Shown here: positions 61,301 to 64,000 of the stretch, one piece after another
Numbering within the stretch: position 1 is the first letter of the stretch
How the letters are laid out: each line of letters begins with the position of its first letter
Assembly: GCF_018595685.2 (NCBI RefSeq)
Contig: NZ_CP092334.1
Location: 2,322,001 to 2,386,000 of the forward strand
Source of the DNA: Flavihumibacter rivuli
GTDB taxonomy: Bacteria; Bacteroidota; Bacteroidia; Chitinophagales; Chitinophagaceae
DNA: 64,000 nucleotides
Direction: 5' to 3'
The notes under the pieces: model-generated
Database searches by the model: none
What the model was told of the DNA's origin: nothing
What the model saw: the letters and a program-made list of their open reading frames with translations, nothing else
Made by a program: the position numbers and the translations under genes

Positions 61301-64000
61301 CCGCAATTATCCTGGATGGCAGGAGGCGTAGGTGGTACGGCGTCCGCAACGCAAGCTACAGTAGCAGCACCATTCACAGGCAGTGTTACCGTCGGTGCAC
61401 TGATGGTATAGGTATAGGTCCATACGTAAGATTGGTTATTACAATCTGTATACGTATACGTATAAACCTTGGTTCCGGTACACGCTGGATCTGCTCCAAC
61501 ATTTACTGTTGGGATAATGCTTCGGCCACAGTTGTCCTGGATGGTGGGTGGTGTCGGAGGAACAGCATCTGCCGCACAAGCCACTGTAGAAGCACCATTG
61601 GCAGGAAGGGTTACCGTTGGCGCACTGATGGTATAGGTAAAGGTCCAGATGGCAGGCTGGCCCGCACAGTTGGTATAAGAGAAACTATACACTTTTGTTC
61701 CCACACAAGCCGGGTCAGCACTCTCGGTCATTACCGGGGTAAGGTCGGCTCCACAGGCATCCTGGATGGCAGGAGGAATTGGTTGTACTGCTTCGGCCAA
61801 ACAACCTACCACTGCCGATCCATTAGGAGGAAGGGTGAAAGCAGGGATCGGGAACGTATAGGTAAAGGTCCAGTTCTGGCTTGATCCATTACAATCCGTA
61901 TAGGTATAGGTGTAGGTCTTCGAACCACCACAGGTCGGGTCGGAACTGATCACCGGAGTCGAAGGAGTAATGGTACGGCCGCAATTATCGGTAACAACAG
62001 GAGGTGCTGGCGGAACGGCGTCAACCACACAGGCTACCGTAGCACCATCATTTGCCGGCAGGGTAAAGACCGGCGCACTGATGGTATAGGTATAGGTCCA
62101 ATCCCGGCTAACTCCGGAACAATCTGTATAGGTGAAGGTATATACCTTGGTACCTGCACATACAGGATCTGGTCCAACACTAACCGTGGGCGTAATGGTC
62201 CTTCCGCAATTATCGGTCACTACCGGAGGAACAGGCAGTGTAGCATTTGCAACGCAGGCTACAGTAGAACCGGTATTGGCAGGCAGGCTGAAGACCGGAG
62301 CACTAACGGTGTAAGTGAATACCCAATCCTGTGTATTGCCTTCGCAATCGGTGTACGTATAGGTATAAGTTCTTGTTCCCTCACAAGTTGGTTTAGGACT
62401 CACAACAGGGGCAGAAGGTGTCAACGTCCTGCCGCAATTGTCCACAACTGTTGGTAAGACTGGCGCTATATCGGTAGCATCCGGACAGGCAACAGTGGTG
62501 CCTGCATCAACAGGACCAGCAAAGGGTTCAAATTCTACTGTATATGTGAATACCCAATCCTGTGTATTGCCTTCGCAATCGGTATAGGTAAAGGTATACG
62601 TTCTTGTTCCTTCACAAGTCGGCTTCGGACTCACCACCGGGGCAGATGGCGTAAGTGTTCTTCCGCAATTATCCACTACGGTGGGTAAGACCGGCGCTAC
62701 ATCGGTAGCATCCGGACAGGCAACGGTTACACCCGCATCAACAGGGTCCGCAAAAGGTTGGAACTCTACAGTGTAAGTGAATACCCAATCCTGTGTATTG
62801 CCTTCGCAATCGGTATACGTATAGGTGTAGGTCCTGGTTCCTTCACAAGTTGGCTTCGGGCTAACCACTGGTGCAGATGGCGTAAGCGTTCTTCCGCAAT
62901 TGTCAACCACAGTGGGCAATACAGGAGCCACATCAGTAGCATCCGGACAGGCAACGGTAACACCGGCATCTACCGGATCAGCAAAGGGTTCAAATTCTAC
63001 TGTATATGTGAAGACCCAATTCTGTGTATTGCCTTCGCAATCGGTATACGTATAGGTATAGGTCCTTGTTCCTTCACAAGTCGGCTTCGCACTTACCACC
63101 GGAGCAGATGGGGTCAATACATTGCCGCAATTATCCACCACCACAGGAAGGCTGGTCGGGGCCACATCTGTAGCATCCGGACAGGCAACCGTTACTCCTG
63201 CATCAACAGGATTAGCGAAGGGCTGGTATTCTACTGTGTAGGTGAATACCCAGTCCTGGGTGTTGCCTTCACAATCGGTATACGTATAGGTGTAGGTCCT
63301 GGTCCCTTCACAGGTCGGCTTCGCACTTACAACAGGTGCAGAAGGCGTCAATACGTTTCCGCAATTATCCACCACCACAGGAAGGCTGGTCGGGGCCACA
63401 TCGGTAGCATCGGGACAAGCAACGGTAACACCGGCATCAACAGGATTGGCGAATGGCTGGTATTCTACCGTATAGGTAAACACCCAGTCCTGTGTATTGC
63501 CTTCACAATCGGTATAAGTGTAGGTATAGGTACGGGTTCCTTCGCAGGTTGGCTTCGGACTCACCACCGGAGCAGAAGGAGACAATATATTTCCACAATT
63601 ATCCACTACCACCGGAAGGTTAGATGGAGCTACATCGGTAGCATCCGGACAGGCAACGGTAACACCCGCATCAACAGGATTCGCGAAAGGCTGGTATTCC
63701 ACCGTGTAAGTGAATACCCAGTCCTGCGTATTGCCTTCACAATCGGTATAGGTATAAGTATAGGTTCTTGTTCCTTCACAAGTCGGTTTCGGACTTACCA
63801 CTGGTGCAGAAGGCGTCAGGGTCCTGCCGCAATTGTCTACAATAGTTGGCAGCGTTGGGGCCACATCGGTAGCATCGGGACAGGCAACGGTAACACCGGC
63901 ATCAACTGGATCAGCGAATGGCTGGTATTCCACTGTGTAGGTGAATACCCAGTCCTGGGTGTTGCCTTCACAATCAGTATAGGTGTAAGTATAGGTCCTG
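37057..64000 (-). CDS. Giant SprB-repeat T9SS-secreted adhesin (5' end outside window)
   Basis: One leftward frame of 8,980 codons runs without a stop from the window edge to TAA at 37057-37059; the N terminus, signal peptide and promoter are not visible. Apparent starts inside it, such as the GTG at 63933, are internal valines. Domain order (N to C): 77-78-aa four-cysteine units (62308-64000), 63 four-cysteine units of about 75 aa (48103-62301), SprB-type units (39766-48096), seven Ig-like units (37846-39519), a linker and Ig-like region (37333-37845), and a CHU_C-type C-terminal sorting domain (37057-37332). The protein would exceed 900 kDa. By homology to SprB it is expected to be exported by the type IX system and anchored at the surface, acting in adhesion or gliding. 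The downstream PorP/SprF gene supports this. No catalytic domain is visible in this part. Confidence 0.93.
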   Translation of the reverse strand, partial: RTYTYTYTDCEGNTQDWVFTYTVEYQPFADPVDAGVTVACPDATDVAPTLPTIVDNCGRTLTPSAPVVSPKPTCEGTRTYTYTYTDCEGNTQDWVFTYTVEYQPFANPVDAGVTVACPDATDVAPSNLPVVVDNCGNILSPSAPVVSPKPTCEGTRTYTYTYTDCEGNTQDWVFTYTVEYQPFANPVDAGVTVACPDATDVAPTSLPVVVDNCGNVLTPSAPVVSAKPTCEGTRTYTYTYTDCEGNTQDWVFTYTVEYQPFANPVDAGVTVACPDATDVAPTSLPVVVDNCGNVLTPSAPVVSAKPTCEGTRTYTYTYTDCEGNTQNWVFTYTVEFEPFADPVDAGVTVACPDATDVAPVLPTVVDNCGRTLTPSAPVVSPKPTCEGTRTYTYTYTDCEGNTQDWVFTYTVEFQPFADPVDAGVTVACPDATDVAPVLPTVVDNCGRTLTPSAPVVSPKPTCEGTRTYTFTYTDCEGNTQDWVFTYTVEFEPFAGPVDAGTTVACPDATDIAPVLPTVVDNCGRTLTPSAPVVSPKPTCEGTRTYTYTYTDCEGNTQDWVFTYTVSAPVFSLPANTGSTVACVANATLPVPPVVTDNCGRTITPTVSVGPDPVCAGTKVYTFTYTDCSGVSRDWTYTYTISAPVFTLPANDGATVACVVDAVPPAPPVVTDNCGRTITPSTPVISSDPTCGGSKTYTYTYTDCNGSSQNWTFTYTFPIPAFTLPPNGSAVVGCLAEAVQPIPPAIQDACGADLTPVMTESADPACVGTKVYSFSYTNCAGQPAIWTFTYTISAPTVTLPANGASTVACAADAVPPTPPTIQDNCGRSIIPTVNVGADPACTGTKVYTYTYTDCNNQSYVWTYTYTISAPTVTLPVNGAATVACVADAVPPTPPAIQDNCGRSITPTVIVGTDPACTGTKVYTYTYTDCNNQSYIWTFTYTISAPTVTLPANGASTVACVADAVPPTPPTIQDNCGRSIIPTVSVGADPACTGTKLYTYTYTDCNNQSYVWTYTYTISAPTVTLPVNGAATVACFADAVPPVPPTIQDNCGRSISPTVTVGADPACTGTKVYTYTYTDCNNQSYVWTYTYTISAPTVTLPVNGTATVACAAEAVPPTPPTIQDNCGRSITPTVTVGADPACTGTKVYSYTYTDCNNQSYVWTYTYTISAPIVTLPVNGSSTVACVADATVPSAPVVNDNCGRPITPVMTENADPVCTGSKVYTFTYTDCNGQSYVWTYTYTISAPTVTLPANGSSTVACVADATIPTAPVVNDNCGRPISPVMTVSADPVCIGDKVYTFTYTDCNGQSYVWTYTYTISAPTVTLPVNGSSTVACLADATVPAAPVVNDNCGRPITHVMTETADPVCIGDKVYTFTYTDCNGLSYVWTYTYTISAPTVTLPVNGASTVACAVDAVPQTPPTIQDNCGRSITPTVTVGADPTCTGTKVYTYTYTDCNNQSYVWSYIYTISAPTVTLPVNGTATVACAADAVPPTPPTIQDNCGRDIIPTVSVGDDPACTGTKVYTYTYTNCNNQSYTWTFTYTINAPTVTLPANTTAIVACLADATVPTAPVVNDNCGRPITPVMTENTDPVCTGDKVYTFTYTDCNGQSYVWTYTYTISAPTVTLPANGTATVACVADATLPAAPVVNDNCGRPITPVMTVNADPVCTGDKVYTFTYTDCNGQAYVWTYTYTISAPTVTLPANGTATVACVADATVPAAPVVNDNCGRPITPVMTVSADPGCTGDKVYTFTYTDCNGQAYVWTYTYTITAPTVSLPANATATVACLADATVPTAPVINDNCGRPITPVMTVSADPVCTGDKVYTFTYTDCNGQSYVWTYTYTISAPTVTLPANGAATVACVADATVPAAPLVNDNCGRPIIPVMTENADPACTGDKVYTFTYTDCNGQAYVWTYTYTITAPTVSLPANATATVACVADATVPTAPVVNDNCGRPISPVMTVSVDPVCTGDKVYTFTYTDCNGQSYVWTYTYTISAPIVTLPANVSSTVACVADATVPTAPVVNDNCGRPISPVMTVSVDPVCTGDKVYTFTYTDCNGQAYVWTYTYTISAPTVVLPANATATVACVADATVPAAPVVNDNCGRPINPVMTVGADPVCTGDKVYTFTYTDCNGQSYIWTYTYTISAPVFTLPANASSSVTCVADAVQPVAPVVFDNCGRQIIPSAPVVSPDPDCGGVKTYAFTYTDCAGQSQTWTYTYNIPVPVFTLPANETAVVACLADAVVPTPPAVKDDCGADVIPVMTENADPACTGEKVYTFTYANCSGQPAVWTFTYTISAPTVSLPASATATVACVADAIVPTAPVINDNCGRPITPVMTENADPVCTGDKVYTFTYTDCNGQAYVWTYTYTISVPTVSLPANATATVACVADATVPAAPVVNDNCGRPITPVMTEGADPVCTGDKVYTFTYTDCNGQSYVWTYTYTISAPTVTLPANGSSIVACVADANVPTAPVVNDNCGRPITPVMTENADPVCTGDKVYTFTYTDCNGQAYVWTYTYTISAPSVSLPANATAIVACVADATVPTAPVVNDNCGRPITPVMTEGADPVCTGDKVYTFTYTDCNGQAYVWTYTYTISAPTVTLPANGSSIVACVADANVPTAPVVNDNCGRPITPVMTENADPVCTGDKVYTFTYTDCNGQAYVWTYTYTISAPTVSLPANATATVACVADATVPTAPVVNDNCGRPITPVMMESADPVCTGDKVYTFTYTDCNGQAYVWTYTYTISAPTVTLPVNGSSTVACLADATVPTAPVVNDNCGRLITPVMTESADPVCAGDKVYSFTYTDCNGQDYVWNYTYTISAPTVTLPVNGSSTVACVADATLPAAPVVNDNCGRPITPVMTESADPVCAGDKVYTFTYTDCNGQDYVWNYTYTISAPTVTLPVNGSSTVACVADATLPTAPVVNDNCGRPITPVMTESADPVCTGDKVYTFTYTDCNGQSYVWTYTYTISAPTVTLPVNGSSTVACLADATLPTAPVVNDNCGRPITPVMTVSADPVCTGDKVYTFTYTDCNGQAYVWTYTYTISAPTVTLPANGTATVACVADATLPAAPVVNDNCGRPITPVMMEGADPVCTGDKVYTFTYTDCNGQAYVWTFTYTISAPTVTLPANGTATVACVADATVPTAPVVNDNCGRPITPVMTESTDPVCTGDKVYTFTYTDCNGQSYVWTYTYTISAPVFTLPANATNTVTCVADAVLPTPPVVFDNCGRQIIPSAPVVSPDPDCGGVKTYAFIYTDCAGQSQTWTYIYNIPVPVFTLPANETAVVACLADAVVPTPPSVKDDCGADVIPVMTENADPACAGEKVYTFTYANCSGQPAVWTFTYTISAPIVTLPANGSSTVACLADAVLPTAPAIQDNCGRPIIPVMTENADPVCTGEKVYTFTYTDCNGQAYVWTYTYTISAPTVSLPANAIATVACVADATVPAAPVVNDNCGRPITPVMTESADPVCSGDKVYTFTYIDCNGQAYVWTYTYTISAPTVSLPANATAIVACVADATVPTAPVVNDNCGRPITPVMTESADPVCTGDKVYTFTYTDCNGQAYVWTYTYTISAPTVTLPANGSSTVACVADATVPTAPVVNDNCGRPISPVMTVSADPVCTGDKVYTFTYTDCNGQAYVWTYTYTISAPTVVLPANATATVACVADATVPTAPVVNDNCGRPISPVMTVSADPVCTGDKVYTFTYTDCNGQAYVWTYTYTISAPTVVLPANATATVACVADATVPTTPLVNDNCGRPITPVMTESADPVCTGDKVYTFTYTDCNGQAYMWTYTYTISAPVFTLPANVDATVTCVADAVQPAPPVVFDNCGRQIIPSAPVIGADPNCGGVKTYAFTYTDCAGQSQTWTYTYNIPVPVFTLPANESAVIACLADAVVPTPPAVKDDCGADVIPVMTENADPACTGEKVYTFTYANCSGQPAVWTFTYTITAPTVTLPVNGATTVACLADATLPVAPVVNDNCGRAITPVMTESADPVCTGDKVYTFTYTDCNGQAYVWTYTYTISSPTVTLPLNGSSTVACVADATIPTAPVVTDNCGRPINPVMTETADPACTGDKVYTFTYTDCNGQSYVWTYTYTISAPTVALPVNGSATVACLTDATVPTAPVINDNCGRPITPVMTESADPVCTGDKLYTFTYTDCNGQDYVWTYTYTISAPTVVLPANGTATVACVADAIAPAAPVVNDNCGRPITPVMTEGADPVCTGDKVYTFTYTDCNGQSYVWTYTYTISAPTVTLPVNGSSTVACLADATVPTAPVINDNCGRPITPVMTESADPVCTGDKVYTFTYTDCNGQAYVWTYTYTISAPVFTLPADAATTVACVADAVLPTPPVVFDNCGRQIIPSAPVIGADPECGGAKTYAFVYTDCSGQSQTWTYTYNFPVPTFTLPQNGEATVDCPAAATAPVPPIVVDNCGDPVVPVMTESDAVDCAGVKVYTFTYTNCSGQPAVWTFTYTINQPVFNLPANEASTVACLADAAVPEPPVVTDNCGRAIVPVMTETADPDCAGEKTYTFTYTDCAGNSREWTYTYTISAPTVVLPANGTATVACLADATVPTAPVVNDNCGRPITPVMTETADPVCTGDKVYTFSYTDCNGQSYVWTYTYTISAPTVTLPANGSSTVACLADATAPTVPVVNDNCGRPITPVMTETADPVCTGDKVYTFTYTDCNGQAYVWTYTYTISAPTVTLPVNGTATVACVADATVPTAPVVNDNCGRPITPVMTENADPVCTGDKVYTFTYTDCNGQVYVWTYTYTISAPTVTLPVNGTAIVACVADATVPTPPVVNDNCGRPITPVMTEGADPLCTGDKVYTFTYTDCNGQSYVWTYTYTISAPVFTLPANVSSDVNCLADAVMPTPPVVFDNCGRAIAPSAPVISDDPECGGSKTYAFTYTDCSGQSQDWTYTYNFPIPTFTLPANGAATVDCIAEITIPQAPVVVDACGAPVTPVMTESADPVCFGEKVFTFTYANCSGEASVWTFTYTVNQPTVVLPANGSASVACLADAVQPVAPVVTDNCGRGIIPVVTANDDPACVGEKVYTFTYTDCANVDHTWTFTYTINVPSFDLPANGSSTVDCIANAQVPDAPAVVDNCGRDIVPVVAVGDDPVCTGEKVYTFTYTDCAGVSKVWTYTYIINAPSFVLPANETRVVACVAEATQPVAPVVTDNCGREIVPAVTVGDDPVCGGDKVYTFTYTDCAGASQQWVFTYTIGAPVVVMPANGGSTVSSLAEAQVVPVAPALLDNCDRPLVVTGPVVSADPVCNGVKTYTWTYTDCIGQTYEWVYTYTIVPEAILINPTVTSTVCTSASGAIAIEVSGGTAPYTYLWSNGSATKDISGLLVGTYTVTVTDANGCTASLDVPVTSSDVVLDITEVITASICTADNGAIDLSVTGGTAPYTYSWSNSAITEDLSGLAPGTYTVTITDANGCTATKDIVVGQDNKDLTITEVITASICTADNGAIDLSVTGGTAPYAYSWSNGAITEDLSALAPGTYTVTITDANGCTATKDIVVGLDNPIITITPTVTTTLCVGSTGAIAIDVTSGTAPYSYLWNNGATTRDISSLPAGTYTVTVTDANGCTATLDVPVTSSDVVLDITEVITASICTADNGAIDLSVTGGTAPYTYSWSNGAITEDLSGLAPGTYTVTITDANGCTATKDIVVGQDNQDLTITEVITASICTADNGAIDLSVTGGTAPYNYSWSNGATTEDLSGLAPGTYTVTITDANGCTATKDIVVGQDNQDLTITEVITASICTADNGTIDLTVTGGTAPYSYSWSNGTTTEDLTNLAPGSYTVTITDANGCTATKDIVVGQDNQDLTITEVITASICTADNGAIDLSVNGGTAPYAYSWSNGATTEDLSALAPGTYTVTITDANGCTATKDIVVGLDNPVITITPTVTTTLCVGSTGAITIDVTGGTAPYTYLWSNGAATKDLSGLPVGTYTVTVTDANGCTATLDISVTSSDVVLDITEVITASICTADNGAIDLSVTGGTAPYTYNWSNGASTEDLSALAPGTYTVTITDANGCTATKDIVVGLDNPVITITPTITTTLCVGSTGAITIDVTGGTAPYTYLWNNGAATKDISGLPVGTYTVTVTDANGCTATLDVPITSSDVVLDITEVITASICTADNGAIDLSVTGGTAPYTYLWSNGATTEDLSDLAPGTYTVTITDANGCTATKDIVVGLDNQDLTITEVITASICTADNGAIDLSVTGGTAPYAYSWSNGATTEDLSDLAPGSYTVTITDANGCTATKDIVVGLDNPVIAITPTVTTTLCVGSTGAITIDVTGGTAPYTYLWNNGAATKDISGLPVGTYTVTVTDANGCTATLDIPVTSSDVVLDITEVITASICTADNGAIDLSVTGGTAPYNYSWSNGATSEDLTNLAPGSYTVTITDANGCTETKDIVVGQDNQDLTITEVITASICTADNGAIDLTVTGGTAPYTYNWDNGATSEDLANLAPGTYTVTITDTNGCAATKAIVVGQETPTFTITPTVTSTTCVGSTGAIEINVTGGTAPYTYLWNNGATSKDISGLPVGTYTVTVTDANGCTATLDVPVTSSDVVLDITEVITASICTADNGAIDLSVTGGTAPYTYSWSNGATSQDLTNLAPGTYTVTITDANGCTATKAITVGQETPTFTITPTVTSTTCVGSTGAIEINVTGGTAPYIYLWNNGATTKDISGLPVGTYTVTVTDANGCTATLDVPVTSSDVVLDITEVITASICTADNGAIDLSVTGGTAPYTYSWSNGASTEDLSDLAPGTYTVTITDANGCTATKDIVVGQDNQDLTITEVITASICTADNGAIDLTVTGGTAPYTYSWSNGATSEDLTNLAPGSYTVTITDANGCTATKAITVGQETPTFTITPTVTSTTCVGSTGAIEISVTGGTAPYTYLWNNGATTKDISGLPVGTYTVTVTDANGCTATLDVPVTSSDVVLDITEVITASICTADNGAIDLSVSGGAAPYTYSWSNGATSQDLTNLAPGTYTVTITDANGCTATKAITVGQETPAFTITPTVTSTTCVGSTGAIEITVTGGTAPYTYLWNNGATTKDISGLPVGTYTVTVTDANGCTATLDVPVTSSDVVLDITEVIIASICTADNGAIDLSVTGGTAPYTYLWNNGASTEDLSALAPGTYTVTITDANGCTATKAITVGQETPAFTITPTVTSTTCVGSTGAIEITVTGGTAPYTYLWNNGATTKDISGLPVGTYTVTVTDANGCTATLDVPVTSSDVVLDITEVITASICTADNGAIDLSVTGGTAPYTYSWSNGATSEDLSDLAPGTYTVTITDANGCAATKAITVGQETPIFTITPTVTSTTCVGSTGAIEINVTGGTAPYTYLWNNGATTKDISGLPVGTYTVTVTDVNGCTATLDVPVTSSDVVLDITEVITASICTANNGAIDLSVTGGASPYTYSWSNGATSQDLTNLAPGTYTVTITDANGCTATKDIVVGLETPTFTITPTVTSTTCVGSTGAIEINVTGGTAPYTYLWNNGATTKDISGLPVGTYTVTVTDANGCTATLDVPVTSSDVVLDITEVITASICTADNGAIDLTVAGGTAPYTYNWSNGATSEDLSALAPGTYTVTITDANGCTATKAIVVGQETPTFTITPTVTSTTCVGSTGAIEINVTVGTAPYTYLWNNGAATKDISGLPVGTYSVTVTDANGCTATLDIPVTSSDVVLDITEVITASICTADNGAIDLTVTGGAAPYTYSWSNGATSQDLANLAPGTYTVTITDANGCTATKAIVVGQVTPTFTITPTVTNTTCIATIGAIEINVTGGKAPYTYLWSTGATTKDINGLAAGNYTVTVTDANGCVVSQDVVVETTDVTYNITGTIINAVCTAINGSIDITVAGGTAPYTYSWSNGASTQDISNLAPGTYTVTITDLNGCATSRDFVVGQDNPVLTIVPSITNTTCTGAIGAVEINVSGGKAPYTYLWNNGASTKDINGLVAGSYSVQVTDANGCAADANFIVGQDNSTITVQLSAPDISCGQSTGSITITAQNGTAPYRYSIDGGNNYQNGNVFNGLAAGDYTIFVIDANGCIAQEAITLGKEFCCTVTISATAPVIGCGQNTGVITATATLGKAPYQYSIDGGANYQSGNVFSNLPAGTYTIQVKDGFDCIAQTTVTIDQLLSPNMVITDPAAVCSPATVDITTAAITAGSDPGLAFSYWRDAAATQPLADPTKVGAGTYYIRGVAANGCFVIKPVTVAVRALPNLVLNDQSVCAPGTVNLTDAAVTAGSDAGLVFSYWLDANATQSMPDPSRAGAGTYYIKAVAADGCEVIKPVKVTVLALPVLLTNDQQVCAPGTVNLTAPAITAGSSANLTLSYWLDANATQPLTNPSAVGTGTFYIKGTAASGCFVIEPVTVTVLALPNLLTTNQTVCAPATVDLTMTSVTDGSDNNVQLSYWRDAAATQPLNNPTAVGAGVYYIRALAPTGCAVVKPVTVTVLALPNLVVNNQVVCAPATVDLTNTSVTNGSENGLMLSYWMDNAATQQLVNPASVGTGTYYIKAIGSTGCSIVKPVTVTVNPQPVLVITDPAPVCAPGTINITMAAVTAGSDANLQLSYWLDQAATQPMGNANRITQSGTYYIRAVNGFGCSIVKPVKVTIWNQPVLVVTNPQAVCKPSTIDITLPAVTAGSEPGITLSYWRDASANTVLSNPSAIGASGTYYIRAVNSNGCSTIRPVVVTVHDLPEVSIEAPDSLCLGLSTELIIRFKGQGPWSFTYSDGSQQYTINNVANSPYRLKVTPGQTTTYTISSVSDRNCTNTVNVSKTIWITYPIDGKTLPPVFTTSNTPTQLLGRNIGDNYNMFNWFPPRGLNRYNIIDPVFNYDKRTEYKIEMRSEAGCVTVDTLRVEIINSNEPGAKPTIHVPTVWTPNGDGRNDKLFPFTVNIRQLNHFRVFNRWGELVYETRTIGAGWDGTYKGALQPIDTYTWTAEGIGINGEVIKQTGLVALMR
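37846..39519 (-). repeat. Seven Ig-like units of about 80 aa
   Basis: Seven consecutive units of 79-81 residues (558 residues in all). Each has VCAPATVDLT near its start, LSYWRDAAATQPL in the middle and GTYYIRAV...GC...KPVTVTV near its end. They resemble the Ig-like domains often found just before CHU_C sorting domains. Each unit keeps two cysteines (VCxP and NGC), likely a disulfide. Units are clearly related but diverged, unlike the nearly uniform blocks further N-terminal. Confidence 0.88.
39520..39765 (-). repeat. Diverged SprB-like unit at the end of the SprB block
   Basis: An 82-residue unit starting CCTVTISATAP and containing GKAPYQYSIDGGANYQSGN and LPAGTYTIQVKDG. It shares the YSIDGG form with unit 37 and forms the transition from the SprB block to the Ig-like units. 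Confidence 0.8.
39766..48102 (-). repeat. SprB-type repeat block: 36 units of exactly 75 aa plus a diverged unit
   Basis: Positions 39997-48096 are 8,100 bp, exactly 36 units of 225 bp; a 2-residue joint (48097-48102) links to the preceding block. Unit 37 (39766-39996, 77 aa) is more diverged, and a 38th related unit of about 82 aa lies at 39520-39765. Each unit has the SprB core GGTAPYTYSWSNGATTEDLS, LAPGTYTVTITDANGC, and one cysteine near residue 13. There are two types: A (TITPTVTST, tail ending TSSDV) and B (DITEVITAS, tail GQDNQ or GQETP). They alternate irregularly at first and strictly (A-B) from unit 22 to unit 33. Confidence 0.95.
48103..62301 (-). repeat. 63 tandem four-cysteine (HYR-like) units, 225-bp period
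   Basis: Counted as 63 units: 56 of 75 aa, six of 76 aa and a last one of 77 aa. The total of 4,733 residues predicts 14,199 bp, and the measured interval is exactly that. A typical unit reads APTVTLPANGSSTVACVADA, then VVNDNCGRPITPVMT, DPVCTGDKVYTFTYTDC and NGQAYVWTYTYTIS, with four cysteines (VAC, DNC, DPxC, TDC) that could form two disulfides. The last unit (48103-48333) has lost the first cysteine (SS instead of AC). The protein sequence is highly uniform, while third codon positions vary. Confidence 0.95.
62308..64000 (-). repeat. Four-cysteine units of 77-78 aa at the N-terminal edge
   Basis: Seven complete units (77, 78, 78, 78, 77, 77 and 77 residues, read N to C) plus a 22-residue partial at the window edge. 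Each reads VEYQPFANPVDAGVTVACPD, then VVDNCGRTLTPSAPVVSPKP, TCEGTRTYTYTYTDC and EGNTQDWVFTYT. They share the four-cysteine pattern of the 63-unit block but have a distinct inter-unit linker (VEYQPFA/VEFEPFA). More copies probably lie beyond the window. Confidence 0.93.

Noticed and set aside
48000..62400. Many rightward 60-62-codon frames starting MKVYTLSPVHTGSA, spaced about 225 bp apart
   Set aside because: They are antisense shadows of the repeat units; their spacing and near-identity follow directly from the 225-bp repeat on the other strand, and they have no start signals or independent features.
37057..63933. Treating 63933 as the start codon of the giant protein
   Set aside because: The codon is GTG inside a repeat (VEYQPFA). 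The same frame and repeat pattern continue to the window edge (TRTYTYTYTDCEGN), so the true start is outside.
39997..64000. CRISPR array or intergenic satellite DNA
   Set aside because: The repeats are long (225-234 bp), contiguous without spacers, in frame and clearly protein-coding with conserved cysteines.
1..64000. tRNA, rRNA, insertion sequences, prophage or integrase genes
   Set aside because: I looked for transposase or integrase motifs and for RNA-gene features and saw none; the window appears to be core chromosome plus one giant adhesin locus.
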